Notes: generated from the sequence alone by a model not told the origin. Shown: positions 32,940 to 42,351, numbered from the stretch's first letter. The stretch is 64,000 nt of DNA from Leptospirales bacterium (GCA_019694655.1 JAIBBN010000006.1:62001-126000); one strand, 5' to 3'. Made by a program: numbers and translations.

Positions 32940-34382
32940 ATGGAACAAGCCCCCGATATCTCCACCTTGCGCCGGGATTTTCGACGCACCAAGATCATAG
33001 CTACAATTGGCCCCGCTACGGCGGCCTCCGAACGTCTGAGCCGCATGGCCAGCGCCGGTATGAACATTGCCCGCCTGAACATGTCCCATGGAACACATGA
33101 GACGCATCTGCCGGTGATCAAACGCATCAAGAATCTCAACAAGAAGCTGAACCATCCGATTTCCATACTCCTTGATCTCCAGGGCCCGGAGATTCGCACT
33201 GGAGAGCTCAAGGAGAGCCTGAATCTAAAGGTCGGCGAGATCGTATCCATCACCGTTACGCCAGATGAGGACCCCGAAGAAAAATCGGTGCATGTAAACT
33301 ATCAAGATCTGGTGACTGACCTCAAGCCCGGTCATAAGGTTACCGTCGACAACGGCTTGATCAACCTGCAAGTGCTTGAGGTCAACGAGCGACGATTGCG
33401 CTGCCGGGTGCTGGAAGGCGGAACCCTTGGTTCGCGCAAGCATATCAATTTGCCGGGCGTCCGCGTCAATTTGCCTTCCATCACAGAAAAGGATCGCCGA
33501 GACATATTGTTTGGCGTCGCAAACGAAGTCGATTTTGTTGCGCTCTCTTTTGCTCGCTCCGCCGAGGATGTTCTTCAAGCGCGCGGCATAGTTGAAGGCG
33601 CTCATGGCAACGCGCGGATCATTGCCAAGATTGAAAATCAGGAGGGGCTCGACAATTTCGACAGCATACTGGATGTCGCCGATGGCATTATGATTGCCCG
33701 CGGCGACCTGGGCGTCGAGGTGCCGCTGGAAGAGCTGGCCGTCATACAGCGCCGAATGGTACGCGCCTGCGCCATTGCCGGCAAGCCGGTGATCGTCGCC
33801 ACCCACTTGCTGGAGTCCATGATTGAGAATCCGCTGCCTACGCGAGCCGAAGTGACGGATGTCTCCAATGCCGTCTATGAACAGGCCGACGCCTTGATGC
33901 TTTCCGGCGAAACAGCAGTTGGCCGTTATCCAGAAAAGTGCATTCAGATCATGGATACGATCATCCGCCGTATCGAAAAGGAACCGGGCATGGCCTTTTT
34001 CCAGGAGCGTTCGCCGGCAAACCTGCGCGAGGAGCTGGCCCGCAGCGCTGCGAGACTGGCCGATTCACTGAATGCCGCTGCGATTGTAGTAGTGACCCGT
34101 CGCGGCTTGCTGGGGCAGCTGGTTGCCAGCTATCGTCCGCAAAAATCAATTATTTACGCATTTACAAACATGTCCAGCACGCGCCGCAAGCTATGGCTGT
34201 TGCGGTCGGTGGTGCCCTTTGTTCTGGAATTCTCGCGCACGCCGGAGAAGACCATTCGACAGGCCTTTGAAAAGTTGCGCGGTCGAAATCGCGTTGTTGC
34301 CGGCGATCGAATCGTAGTAATCTCTGATTTTGAAGCGGGCCAGGAGCGAATCACAGGCATTCAGGTGCGCACCTTCGAATAG
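32940..34382 (+). CDS. pyk: Pyruvate kinase
   Basis: A 480-residue glycolytic enzyme converting phosphoenolpyruvate and ADP to pyruvate and ATP. All family blocks are present: TKIIATIGPA, NIARLNMSHGTHE, LLDLQGPEIRTGE, DFVALSFARSAEDV, the active-site IIAKIENQEGLDNFDSIL, GIMIARGDLGVEVP, VIVATHLLESMIENPLPTRA and DALMLSGETAVGRYP. The B domain and the C-terminal allosteric domain are complete. The gene probably shares a transcript with the large unknown gene upstream. It is convergent with the SGNH gene, 30 bases away. Confidence 0.97.
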   Translation: MEQAPDISTLRRDFRRTKIIATIGPATAASERLSRMASAGMNIARLNMSHGTHETHLPVIKRIKNLNKKLNHPISILLDLQGPEIRTGELKESLNLKVGEIVSITVTPDEDPEEKSVHVNYQDLVTDLKPGHKVTVDNGLINLQVLEVNERRLRCRVLEGGTLGSRKHINLPGVRVNLPSITEKDRRDILFGVANEVDFVALSFARSAEDVLQARGIVEGAHGNARIIAKIENQEGLDNFDSILDVADGIMIARGDLGVEVPLEELAVIQRRMVRACAIAGKPVIVATHLLESMIENPLPTRAEVTDVSNAVYEQADALMLSGETAVGRYPEKCIQIMDTIIRRIEKEPGMAFFQERSPANLREELARSAARLADSLNAAAIVVVTRRGLLGQLVASYRPQKSIIYAFTNMSSTRRKLWLLRSVVPFVLEFSRTPEKTIRQAFEKLRGRNRVVAGDRIVVISDFEAGQERITGIQVRTFE

Positions 34383-34412
34383 GCATTCCCGTTGCGGCCG
34401 ATCGCAAACTCC

Positions 34413-35561
34413 TCACGGGGCCTGGGCGGACAGCACCAGATCGGTTAGCTGCGGGAAACAGGCGCCGCTCAAATGGTGAGAATCAATAAAGTCCCGGCAA
34501 CGGAGCCGCTGATCGTCATTGGGATCAACAAAGCGAATATCTGCGCCGGGCTGCTCTGATTGCAGCCGCCGCAACAGCGCGCGCAGCGGAATCTCCACGC
34601 GCTGCGGCATCTTCTGCTGCAGCATATGCTTCTGAAAAGCGGCGGCGGATACTGGCCAGTAAACTATGACGCGCGTCTGGCGGGATAACAGCTCGCGGAT
34701 GATATGCTTGAGAAAAATGATTTGCGTCCCTGAAATTCGGTAATTGCTGAACAGACGCTTGGCGCGATCCTCTGCGTCATTCTGCATTTCTCTTTCGTCC
34801 AATCGACGACTCAGCGGATTGGGTATCCCGCCAAGTTTCAGCTCATTGGCCAGCTGGACAAACTCTCGAAATCTCAGGCGCGAGTCGCGAGCCGGCATCA
34901 GCTGCGGAATCATCCCACCCGGCGGCAACGCCCAGATCTGTTTGTTGTTCTCAAGAAGCGTCGAGGGAACCAGCGGATAGCGATACAGGGCAAAGGCGCG
35001 CAACAGAAAGTAATCTTCGGCTTCCGGATAGGAAAAGCCGCGGCCTTCGATCATCCAGATGTCGGATGGATCGCGGCGGAAGAGATCGGTGTGACCGACC
35101 ACGAAATTCGCATCCAGACTGTACTTCAGCGTGTACTCCATGGAGTCTCCGCCGAGGATCAACGGGTCGGCCTCTATAATAGCGAAGGCCGGCCGAATCC
35201 CGGCGGCCAGGATCTTCTGCAGCCAGTAATAGTGGAAGGCGGGCGAAGCAAAAGGAGCGCTAAAATTGTAGGCAGCGACGCCGCCGCTACGGCGCGCAAT
35301 GTATTCATGATCAAACTCGGCAGCCCGCGAGCTGCCAAAAATCAAGGCCAGTCGGGAGCGATCCGCCGGCGAGCGACGATTGTACTCCGCGCGCAGCTGT
35401 TCGAAAAGCGGGCCGCGCGATTCGTAGAATATCGGCTCGATTTTCTGAAAGTGCATCGTGTGATGCAGGACCGATGGCAGCATAAAGACTTTGTCGAGGG
35501 CGAAGAGCAGCGCGAAGCCCAGCAGTGGGAACCAGAGAAAGCGTTTTGTCTTCCAATTCAT
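34413..35561 (-). CDS. DUF1574-like SGNH protein, partner of MBOAT (second pair)
   Basis: A 382-residue protein with one N-terminal membrane anchor (FLWFPLLGFALLFALDKVF) and a periplasmic SGNH-like domain. Block I is ALIFGSSRAAEFD (about residue 73) and the C-terminal block is RDFIDSHHLSGACFP, supplying Asp and His. The pattern matches the DUF1574 family common in leptospires. The ATG at 35561 is decided by GAGGAGG seven bases upstream; that site contains the stop of the MBOAT gene, so the two are coupled. A role in transferring acyl groups delivered by the MBOAT to a surface glycan is inferred from AlgI/AlgJ-type systems. Confidence 0.82.
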   Translation of the reverse strand: MNWKTKRFLWFPLLGFALLFALDKVFMLPSVLHHTMHFQKIEPIFYESRGPLFEQLRAEYNRRSPADRSRLALIFGSSRAAEFDHEYIARRSGGVAAYNFSAPFASPAFHYYWLQKILAAGIRPAFAIIEADPLILGGDSMEYTLKYSLDANFVVGHTDLFRRDPSDIWMIEGRGFSYPEAEDYFLLRAFALYRYPLVPSTLLENNKQIWALPPGGMIPQLMPARDSRLRFREFVQLANELKLGGIPNPLSRRLDEREMQNDAEDRAKRLFSNYRISGTQIIFLKHIIRELLSRQTRVIVYWPVSAAAFQKHMLQQKMPQRVEIPLRALLRRLQSEQPGADIRFVDPNDDQRLRCRDFIDSHHLSGACFPQLTDLVLSAQAP

Positions 35562-35572
35562 AGCACGCCTCC

Positions 35573-37063
35573 TCAAAACTGAAAGTAGATGTAGTCATGC
35601 GAACCGGGCGCAAAGCGACCGAGCAAGACAATTGCCAGGAATCCAAGCGCCAGCAAGCCAGCATACTGCCAGCGCGGCGACCAATCAGGGGCGCGCCGCC
35701 GCAATTGCAGGGCGTTAAAGAAAAAACCAACGGCGCTCAGGCCGACAATGGCGGCGAGCGCCGGCATGGTCTTGCCCTCGGCCAGGCTGGTCATCTGCCA
35801 CATGAAGCGATGAGCGACGCCTACCGAAGCCGAATTGAAATACACCGCGCCGTAGACAAAGATCGCAAACACAAAAACCGCGCGAACTGTCTTGAAGAGG
35901 CCGGCGGCAGGCTGGGACCAGAAGCCGCTCCGATTTGTGCGTGGAGCGTCATCCGCCTGCAGCATATCCGCCGATGTCTTACGGCTTGCGAGGCGCGAAC
36001 CCAGCCAGCGCTCGATGCTCAAACCGACGCCGTGCATGAAACCCCAGAGAATGTAGGTGTAATTCGCTCCATGCCAGGCGCCGACCAACGTGAAGGTCAG
36101 AATCAGATTGAAATACTCGCGTACGACGCCCCGCCGGTTGCCGCCCAACGAGATGTAGATGTAGTCTCGCATCCACATGGTCAGCGTCATGTGCCAGCCT
36201 TGCCATAGCTCGCGCAGGCTGCTGCGCAGAAAGGGCGCATGAAAGTTCTCCGGAAACTCATAGCCCAGCATCAGTCCCAGTCCGCGGGCCATGTCGGTGT
36301 AGCCGGAAAAATCGCAGAATACGCGCACCGAGAAGCCGGCGGCGGCAATCCAGCAAGAAAGGCCGCTGTAGTCTTCCGGCGCCTGGAAGACGGCCTGGAT
36401 CGGTCCGACCATATTGTCGGCAACGACAACTTTTTTGATCAATCCCTGTAATACCAGGTAGATACCGCGCCTGATCTTTTCCGATTCGGCCTGTGGTCGG
36501 TCGATGAATGGATAAAAATCCTGGTAGCGCAAGATGGGTCCGGCGACCAACTGCGGGAAAAACATAATGAACGTAAAGAATTTGAGCGCAGTTACTTTTT
36601 CTTCAACACGGCCGCGATTGACGTCGATCAAAAATGCAATCAGCTGAAAGGTGTAGAAGCTGATTGCCAGCGGCAGCGTGATTTCGGCAAAGCCGGCGGT
36701 GTTTTCCAGCCAGCGGTTGAATGCCCCGACGCTGATCTGTCCGCCAGGAAAAATATGATGCAGACTGACAATCCCCAGATAGAAATACTTGAATACGAGA
36801 AGGTTGGCCAGGTTAGCAAGGATTGCCAATGCGGCCAGCAGGTTGCGTCGCGACGGCAGCTCTACATTTTGCATGCCGCGAATAGCGGCAAAGCTGATTG
36901 AGACCATCGCCAGAAAGTGCAGCGCAAAGGGAATGGACCAGACGGCGTAAAATCCAATAGATGTGACCAGCAAGGAGATGGTCCGCGCGCGTCCGCTAAG
37001 ACTCCAGTGCAGCAGATATACCAGACAGAAAAAAAGCAGAAAGCCAAGAGTAGTAAAGAGCAT
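35573..37063 (-). CDS. MBOAT O-acyltransferase (second pair)
   Basis: A 496-residue polytopic membrane protein of the AlgI/DltB family: SFYTFQLIAFLIDVNRG, FFPQLVAGPILRYQDF, FCDFSGYTDMARGLGLMLGY, LWQGWHMTLTMWMRDYIYIS with LGGNR, and GAWHGANYTYILWG carrying the putative catalytic His. A 40-residue hydrophilic insert near residue 365 (RKTSADMLQADDAPRTNRSG) is probably cytoplasmic. It starts 8 bases after the first SGNH gene and is followed directly by the DUF1574-like gene. It should move acyl groups to the periplasm for its SGNH partner. Confidence 0.92.
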   Translation of the reverse strand: MLFTTLGFLLFFCLVYLLHWSLSGRARTISLLVTSIGFYAVWSIPFALHFLAMVSISFAAIRGMQNVELPSRRNLLAALAILANLANLLVFKYFYLGIVSLHHIFPGGQISVGAFNRWLENTAGFAEITLPLAISFYTFQLIAFLIDVNRGRVEEKVTALKFFTFIMFFPQLVAGPILRYQDFYPFIDRPQAESEKIRRGIYLVLQGLIKKVVVADNMVGPIQAVFQAPEDYSGLSCWIAAAGFSVRVFCDFSGYTDMARGLGLMLGYEFPENFHAPFLRSSLRELWQGWHMTLTMWMRDYIYISLGGNRRGVVREYFNLILTFTLVGAWHGANYTYILWGFMHGVGLSIERWLGSRLASRKTSADMLQADDAPRTNRSGFWSQPAAGLFKTVRAVFVFAIFVYGAVYFNSASVGVAHRFMWQMTSLAEGKTMPALAAIVGLSAVGFFFNALQLRRRAPDWSPRWQYAGLLALGFLAIVLLGRFAPGSHDYIYFQF

Positions 37064-37071
37064 AGCGCGCG

Positions 37072-38226
37072 CTACCTGCCAGCCAGAATTTGTGGCGCCA
37101 GGCGACGCAGCTCGGCGGCGACGCTGGTCGTCCAGACCTGTGCGCCGCGAGCATTTAGGTGCAGCAGATCATAATAGTAGGCGGCATTCTGCGGCCCATC
37201 CAGGGCATGGCGCAAGTCGACCAGTGCGTAGCGCCGACCCTCTTCGATGCGCGTGGTCTCGCGTCGCCAGAGCGCCATTCGGTCGTCGCCGTTCAGATGG
37301 CTGACCAGATTGGAGTAGGGCGGCAGCAGCGTGATCACCATGCGTCCATCGGCGTGGATTTCATCGTAGAAGCGCTGCAGGCGCCGGAAGAACAGGGCAT
37401 TCCATTGCGGAGCGCCGCTTTCCGGCAGGCTCTGCTCGTAGGCCGCGATCTGGCAGGTTTGCAGCGCAGAATTGGCATGGTGACGGTCGGTCTTGCCGGC
37501 AGCAATCAGTTCGGCCTGCATTTGCGGAATATGTTCCAGGCATTCCTGAAGCGAGCGCGCCTCGAAAATGGATAGATCAAACTGGTATTCATTTACATAG
37601 GGAAAGTCTGCGCGTCGATGTCGCTCGAAGCGGCTGAGCGACTTGATGCGCGTCAGCGGCGCCAGGGCCAGATCGCGCATGTCCGACTGGTAGCTCAAAA
37701 GACCGATGTAGTAGAAGGCAAAGTCCCAGGCGCCAAGTTCGAACTCCTGCTCTTGCAGGAGCTGCAGAGTCTCGCGACGAGAGAATTGGGCCAGCATACC
37801 GCGATTGGCCACATCCACGGTGTAGCGGGCCTTCCAGGCAAGCGCCGTTTCACCGGAGTGCACCACAGCCTTCAGCTCCGGGAATTGGTCATGCAATTCG
37901 CGATACAGACGCTGTTGCGTTTCCAGCATGCAGCCCTGGCAGGCTACGCTCTGCACCCTCAGTCCGCTGCCGGCCAGCTGCTCATTGAGCTGCGGCAGAA
38001 GAATGCCCTGGTAGGCGACGGAGGTCCCAATGATCAGCACATTGGGCCGCAGCGGCGATTCACGGACGGTCCGGATGATGTGGCGGATGCTTGCGGCATA
38101 AGAGTTGGGTTCGAGGATGCGGGCGTAGATACCGCTTTGCATCAGGGCTTCCAGGCCCAGAAGCATCAGTAGCGGCGTCAGAAATCGCCAGTCGCGCAGA
38201 AATTTTCCCAGCTCGCCCATGCCCAT
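37072..38226 (-). CDS. SGNH-like acyltransferase partner (first pair)
   Basis: A 384-residue protein with an N-terminal anchor (FLTPLLMLLGLEALMQSGIY) and an SGNH-like periplasmic domain: block I VLIIGTSVAYQGILLPQLNE (about residue 66), a central CQGCMLETQQRLY segment, and the C-terminal YYYDLLHLNARGAQVW, which supplies the Asp/His pair. Two in-frame ATGs six bases apart (38226 and 38220) are possible starts. It begins three bases after the upstream MBOAT stop. Sequence similarity to the other SGNH gene of the cluster is low, so the two pairs may modify different sites. Confidence 0.8.
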   Translation of the reverse strand: MGMGELGKFLRDWRFLTPLLMLLGLEALMQSGIYARILEPNSYAASIRHIIRTVRESPLRPNVLIIGTSVAYQGILLPQLNEQLAGSGLRVQSVACQGCMLETQQRLYRELHDQFPELKAVVHSGETALAWKARYTVDVANRGMLAQFSRRETLQLLQEQEFELGAWDFAFYYIGLLSYQSDMRDLALAPLTRIKSLSRFERHRRADFPYVNEYQFDLSIFEARSLQECLEHIPQMQAELIAAGKTDRHHANSALQTCQIAAYEQSLPESGAPQWNALFFRRLQRFYDEIHADGRMVITLLPPYSNLVSHLNGDDRMALWRRETTRIEEGRRYALVDLRHALDGPQNAAYYYDLLHLNARGAQVWTTSVAAELRRLAPQILAGR

Positions 38227-38229
38227 GCC

Positions 38230-39771
38230 TCAGAACTGGAAGTAGATGAAATTTGGCGATTCTGGCGGCGCAAAGACTATGGTTGCCAGTATCATCGCAC
38301 AGAGCGTCAGGATCAGTTTCCCGCGGTTGCCTTCCTTCCAGAAATACTCCAGCTGCAATCGATCAAATACATATTCGTAAATGTAAAGGAATCCCAGCAG
38401 CTGCAGATAGCGCGTGTAGATGCCTGTCGGCCACGCCCAGTTGGCCGGCCCAGAGAGAGCCAGCGACCACGCGCCGCTCTCGCCGCCCAGATTTGCTAGA
38501 GATTTCAGGAGCTCAGGGAGGTGATAGATGCTGAAGCCGCGGCCAATGAAGATCATTGCATCGGTCAGAGTTGGCGCGCGAAACAGTACAAAGGCGAACC
38601 ACAGGGTAAACATCAGGAACACTCGCGCGGCGATGCTGTAGGACAGGCCGCCGTGCTGGTGCAGCCATTCGCGCAGTCGCGTGCGCGACCACTGGCGGTG
38701 AATCAGCAGGCTCAGGCCCTGCGAAATGCCCCAGGCAATGTAGTGATAAGCGGCCCCGTGCCACGCCCCGGTCAAGAACCAGGCGATCATGATGTTGGCA
38801 TTCTGTCGAGCCGGGCTGACTCGCGAGCCTCCCAGCGGGATGTAAAGATAATCCCGAATCCAGGTGGTCAGAGAGAGGTGCCAGCGTTGCCAGTGTTCGC
38901 GAATGTTGCGCGCCGCCATCGGATAGAGAAAGTTGATTTCAAATTCGTATCCGAAAAGTCGCGCCACCCCGCGGGCGATATCGGTGTAGCCGGCAAAGTC
39001 AAAATAGATCTGCCAGCCAAAGCCAAAGCCGACAATCCAGAGATCCAGAACGCTCAGGCTCTGGTAGCGAGCAAAGCCCTCGTTGACCATCAAGCCCAAA
39101 TTGTCTGCCAGCACCAGCTTGCGGAAGAAGCCGACCACAATGCGCGTAAGGCCGACGATCATGTCCTCGTGGCCTACGCTGCGCTTTCGATCCAGATCGT
39201 GAAAAAAGGTCGTTGCACGAACGATTGGTCCAGCTACCAACTGCGGAAAAAAAGCTACGTAAAGCGCAAAGTCAACGAAGCTGCGCCGAGCCTGCAATTG
39301 CTGCCGGTAGACATCAATTGTATAGGACATCGATTGGAATGTGTAGAAGGAAATTCCGATTGGCAGCAGCACATTGATTGTCGGCCAGGAAAGCAACGTC
39401 CCGCCGTAGGGCGACAGATCGTTGAGTACTTCGATGCCAAAATTGGTGTACTTGAAGTATCCAAGTAAGCTCAAGTTGAGGATCATGGATGCAACGATCC
39501 ACAATCGCGGACTGACGCGCGCTAAGGCGCGTTCCCAGGAACGGCGCCCGCCGCCCTTTTGAATGTCGTAGCCGGCCTGAATCCCCAGCGCCAGAACGTA
39601 GTCCACTGCCGTGGAGAGCAAAATCAGAAACAGGTAGGTCGGTTCGAAAGCGCCGTAGAAATAGTAGGAGGCCAGCAGCAGAAAGATCTTTTGAGCGCGG
39701 TTCTTCAGCAAGTGGCCAAGCAAGATGCTGACGATGAAGAAACCCGCAAAGTGCAGCGAGGTAAAACTCAT
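38230..39771 (-). CDS. MBOAT O-acyltransferase (first pair)
   Basis: A 513-residue AlgI-like membrane acyltransferase. Motifs are SFYTFQSMSYTIDVYR, FFPQLVAGPIVRATTFFHD, YFDFAGYTDIARGVARLFGY, HWQRWHLSLTTWIRDYLYIP with LGGSR, and GAWHGAAYHYIAWG with the putative catalytic His. The ATG at 39769-39771 starts the first membrane segment; an upstream extension is open but hydrophilic and unlike the family. It heads a four-gene minus-strand operon MBOAT-SGNH-MBOAT-SGNH with spacings of 3, 8 and 11 bases. Confidence 0.92.
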   Translation of the reverse strand: MSFTSLHFAGFFIVSILLGHLLKNRAQKIFLLLASYYFYGAFEPTYLFLILLSTAVDYVLALGIQAGYDIQKGGGRRSWERALARVSPRLWIVASMILNLSLLGYFKYTNFGIEVLNDLSPYGGTLLSWPTINVLLPIGISFYTFQSMSYTIDVYRQQLQARRSFVDFALYVAFFPQLVAGPIVRATTFFHDLDRKRSVGHEDMIVGLTRIVVGFFRKLVLADNLGLMVNEGFARYQSLSVLDLWIVGFGFGWQIYFDFAGYTDIARGVARLFGYEFEINFLYPMAARNIREHWQRWHLSLTTWIRDYLYIPLGGSRVSPARQNANIMIAWFLTGAWHGAAYHYIAWGISQGLSLLIHRQWSRTRLREWLHQHGGLSYSIAARVFLMFTLWFAFVLFRAPTLTDAMIFIGRGFSIYHLPELLKSLANLGGESGAWSLALSGPANWAWPTGIYTRYLQLLGFLYIYEYVFDRLQLEYFWKEGNRGKLILTLCAMILATIVFAPPESPNFIYFQF

Positions 39772-39955
39772 TGGCGTTGAGTCGCTTGCGCGCCGGGGCC
39801 TGAAGCACTGCCGACCGGTCTGCCAGTTTGGCCTTCCGTCTGTCTCGGTCAAGCAACCCTTCGTTCGCTGACAGTCGTTTGATCCCTGGCGCGGTCCAGC
39901 GGATGCGAGCCCATTTGGGAATTGACAGCCTGCCTGGAACGCTCAACCTGACGGC

Positions 39956-40273
39956 ATGAGAACCCGAATTCTGATTCTCTCTGGCTGCCTGGTTGCAGGA
40001 CTTGTCGCCTCTGCCTGTTCCAAAGAGGATAAACCCGATCCGGCGCAGTTTACAGCTATCTGCGAAGAAGTAGTGCGTTGTGATGCACAAGTACGGCAAA
40101 TCCCTGATCCGGCTAAAGCCTGCGGTCAGCTGCTTGCCAGCGTGCAGGAAAAGTATCCGCAAAAACTGCCTGAACTGGAATCTTGCCTGAAGGCGCAGTC
40201 CTGCGAGAAGAAGAACATCGCCGAGTGCTTTGCCAATGTAGTGCAGGGCATCGGGGGCGTGCCGACTCCCTGA
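39956..40273 (+). CDS. Small six-cysteine lipoprotein
   Basis: A 105-residue lipoprotein: signal RILILSGCLVAGLVASAC, acylated Cys at residue 21. The mature domain has six cysteines (36, 42, 56, 77, 83, 91), an even number suited to three disulfides, in a helical context (ICEEVVRCDAQ, SCLKAQSCEKKNIAECF). Leptospires have several families of such short Cys-rich lipoproteins; I cannot name this one with certainty. It is divergent from the MBOAT operon and ends at a hairpin terminator. Confidence 0.85.
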   Translation: MRTRILILSGCLVAGLVASACSKEDKPDPAQFTAICEEVVRCDAQVRQIPDPAKACGQLLASVQEKYPQKLPELESCLKAQSCEKKNIAECFANVVQGIGGVPTP

Positions 40274-40290
40274 TCGGCGTCCTTGCCCCA

Positions 40291-40319
40291 CCCGGCAGGC
40301 GTTGCCTGCCGGGCTTTCC
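40291..40319 (+). terminator. Hairpin terminator after the Cys-rich lipoprotein gene
   Basis: CCCGGCAGGC (40291-40300) and GCCTGCCGGG (40304-40313) form a perfect 10-bp stem with a GTT loop, followed by CTTTCCT. The T-tract is short, but the position between two convergent genes fits a terminator for the lipoprotein gene. Confidence 0.7.
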
Positions 40320-40324
40320 TGAAT

Positions 40325-41476
40325 CTACGGACTCGTTGCCCTCTCAAGTTCCTCATCGAGAATTGTGGCCAGAGTCTTTGCACGCTGCAGCCAGGACCAA
40401 TCTGCCAGGTCAATCGGAGCGGATCGTACGCCGCGCCCTTCTGATTCTTTGAGTATAGCTATCATCTTTTGCGCCCATTGGGCCGGGTCGGTTGCAGCGG
40501 CGAAGCTCTGCGTTGGCGCGATTTCGCGAAAGATAGGAATATCAGAGAGTAGCGCGGGACATCCCTGGGCCAGGGCTTCAATCACCGGCAGCCCAAATCC
40601 TTCGTGCAGGCTGGGCTGAAGCAGGGCCAGCGCGTGCCTGTAACACCAGCGCAGTTCGGCGTCGCTGGCGTTGCCCAGATAAAAGACGTCCTCCTTTTCC
40701 AGAGCGCCCGATTCAAGCTGCTGTTGCAGGGCATGTTCGCCCCAGCCTCGCCGCCCGACGATCAATAAGGGAACGGTTCGTTCCCCGTGCGCACGCAACT
40801 GCCGATGTGCGGCGAGAATTGTGCTCTGATTCTTGCGCGGTTCAATAGTCCCGACGCAGAGAAAAAAGGATTCGCTGGAGAGCGAGCGGGGAAGTTGCAG
40901 CGGCGGCCGGATATCAAGGCCGGGTTCGCAACCGGGGTAGACTACGGAGAGCTTGCTGGCATCGAGCCTCGGAAAAAAGTGGATGATGTCCTGGCGCGTC
41001 GTCTCCGACAGACAGAGCACGCGGTCCGCGGCGCGCAGCGACGGTCCATCCAGCAGACGGTGCTGCCAGCGATTCCAGGCAACCATCGTGTCCGGGGCCC
41101 GGAAGGCGTTGAGGTCGTGAAAATTCACGACGATCGGCGCGGTAATGCGGCGCCGGGCAAGCAGCGGCAGCAGGCTCAAGCTACCCCAGTAGAGATCGGC
41201 CGTGGAGCGCTGTAGCAGCGTCGGCAGCCGGCATTGCAGCCAGAGCGGGCCGCTCTTCGTCATCAGGCCTTGATCGATCTCTAGCTCTACGTTGGAACGC
41301 GAAAAGAGGTCGGCGTGCAAGGCGTGCAGGCCGCGATGCGCAATCAGTTGCCAGCGGTAGTCGGGCCGCAGTTCGCAAAGCGCCAGCAACATACGGTGCA
41401 AATAGACGGCATTGCCGTTTCCGGGGAAAGCCAGCGGTCGAGCATCGACCGCAATTGTGAAAGATCTGGACGTCAT
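40325..41476 (-). CDS. Glycosyltransferase, GT4 family
   Basis: A 383-residue GT-B fold glycosyltransferase. The N-terminal domain begins FTIAVDARPLAF and contains GNGNAVYLHRML; the C-terminal nucleotide-sugar domain has LCVGTIEPRKNQSTILAAHR, LLIVGRRGWGE and the EX7E-type motif HEGFGLPVIEALAQGCP. The donor and acceptor are unknown; a mannosyl- or rhamnosyltransferase for surface glycan is plausible. The ATG at 41474-41476 is preferred, with GGCAGG eight bases upstream. It is divergent from the LOG-family gene across about 30 bases. Confidence 0.88.
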   Translation of the reverse strand: MTSRSFTIAVDARPLAFPGNGNAVYLHRMLLALCELRPDYRWQLIAHRGLHALHADLFSRSNVELEIDQGLMTKSGPLWLQCRLPTLLQRSTADLYWGSLSLLPLLARRRITAPIVVNFHDLNAFRAPDTMVAWNRWQHRLLDGPSLRAADRVLCLSETTRQDIIHFFPRLDASKLSVVYPGCEPGLDIRPPLQLPRSLSSESFFLCVGTIEPRKNQSTILAAHRQLRAHGERTVPLLIVGRRGWGEHALQQQLESGALEKEDVFYLGNASDAELRWCYRHALALLQPSLHEGFGLPVIEALAQGCPALLSDIPIFREIAPTQSFAAATDPAQWAQKMIAILKESEGRGVRSAPIDLADWSWLQRAKTLATILDEELERATSP

Positions 41477-41505
41477 CCAGGCGCCTGCCAGGTTCAGCAC
41501 CCTTG

Positions 41506-42351
41506 ATGCCGGAGCGTCTGCTGGCGTCGATTGAGAACTCTATGCCGGATTCCGATTCTACTGTTCCCGAAGGCCGTCGCCGGACGCCGCGCCCCATCGA
41601 AAATGACGATTTTCTGCAGGGTCCGGCGGCCCGTCCGCTGCGCATTCTGGGCGAATACATCTATCCCGATCGCGTCCTGCGCGAAGAGGGCGTGACCGAT
41701 ACCGTCGTTTTCTTTGGCTCAGCGCGGGTGGCGCCGCCGCCTGAATTGCGTCAGGATCAGGATCTTTCCGGACGCGATTACAGCGACGCGCCGCCAGAGC
41801 GGATCAACCGCTACTATATGGATGCGCGCGAACTGGCGCGGCGGATTACCAGCTGGTCGATGGAGCGCGCAGAGGCCCAGGGGCGTCGGATCCTGGTGGT
41901 AACCGGCGGCGGGCCTGGAATCATGGAGGCTGCCAATCGCGGCGCCGGCGAGGCCGGCGGTCATAGCGTCGGCCTGAATATCGAGCTGCCCCATGAGCAG
42001 AATGCCAACCCCTATATCACTCCGGCGTTGAGCATCAGCTTTCAGTACTTCTTCATGCGCAAGTACTGGTTCCTCTATTATGCGCGCGCTTTGATTGTAT
42101 TCCCTGGCGGCTTCGGCACGCTGGATGAGCTTTTTGAAACGCTCACGCTGCAGCAGACGCGCACTATACGCAACCAGATCCCGGTAATCCTTTTTGGCCG
42201 CGATTTCTGGCGGCGTCTGATTGATTTCGAATTTCTGGCGGAGTCAGGCTTGATTTCAGCTCAGGATTTGTGCTTATTTCAGATAGTCGATACGGTCGAT
42301 GAAGCAATGACGCTTATGAACCGGATACTGGCAGAGCTGATCGAGCAATGA
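41506..42351 (+). CDS. LOG-family (TIGR00730-type) nucleoside 5'-monophosphate phosphoribohydrolase
   Basis: A 281-residue Rossmann-like protein with the two LOG hallmarks: VVTGGGPGIMEAANRGA and FPGGFGTLDELFETLTLQQT. Members release bases from nucleoside monophosphates, including cytokinin precursors. The N-terminus (about 65 residues, Pro/Arg-rich, then YIYPDRVLREEGVTDTVVFF) is longer than in minimal LOG proteins. ATGs at 41506 and 41542 are both possible starts. It overlaps the large unknown gene downstream by ATGA, so the two are coupled. Confidence 0.88.
   Translation: MPERLLASIENSMPDSDSTVPEGRRRTPRPIENDDFLQGPAARPLRILGEYIYPDRVLREEGVTDTVVFFGSARVAPPPELRQDQDLSGRDYSDAPPERINRYYMDARELARRITSWSMERAEAQGRRILVVTGGGPGIMEAANRGAGEAGGHSVGLNIELPHEQNANPYITPALSISFQYFFMRKYWFLYYARALIVFPGGFGTLDELFETLTLQQTRTIRNQIPVILFGRDFWRRLIDFEFLAESGLISAQDLCLFQIVDTVDEAMTLMNRILAELIEQ

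Noticed and set aside
38521-39468. 315-codon plus-strand open frame
   Set aside because: It is antisense to an unmistakable MBOAT gene.
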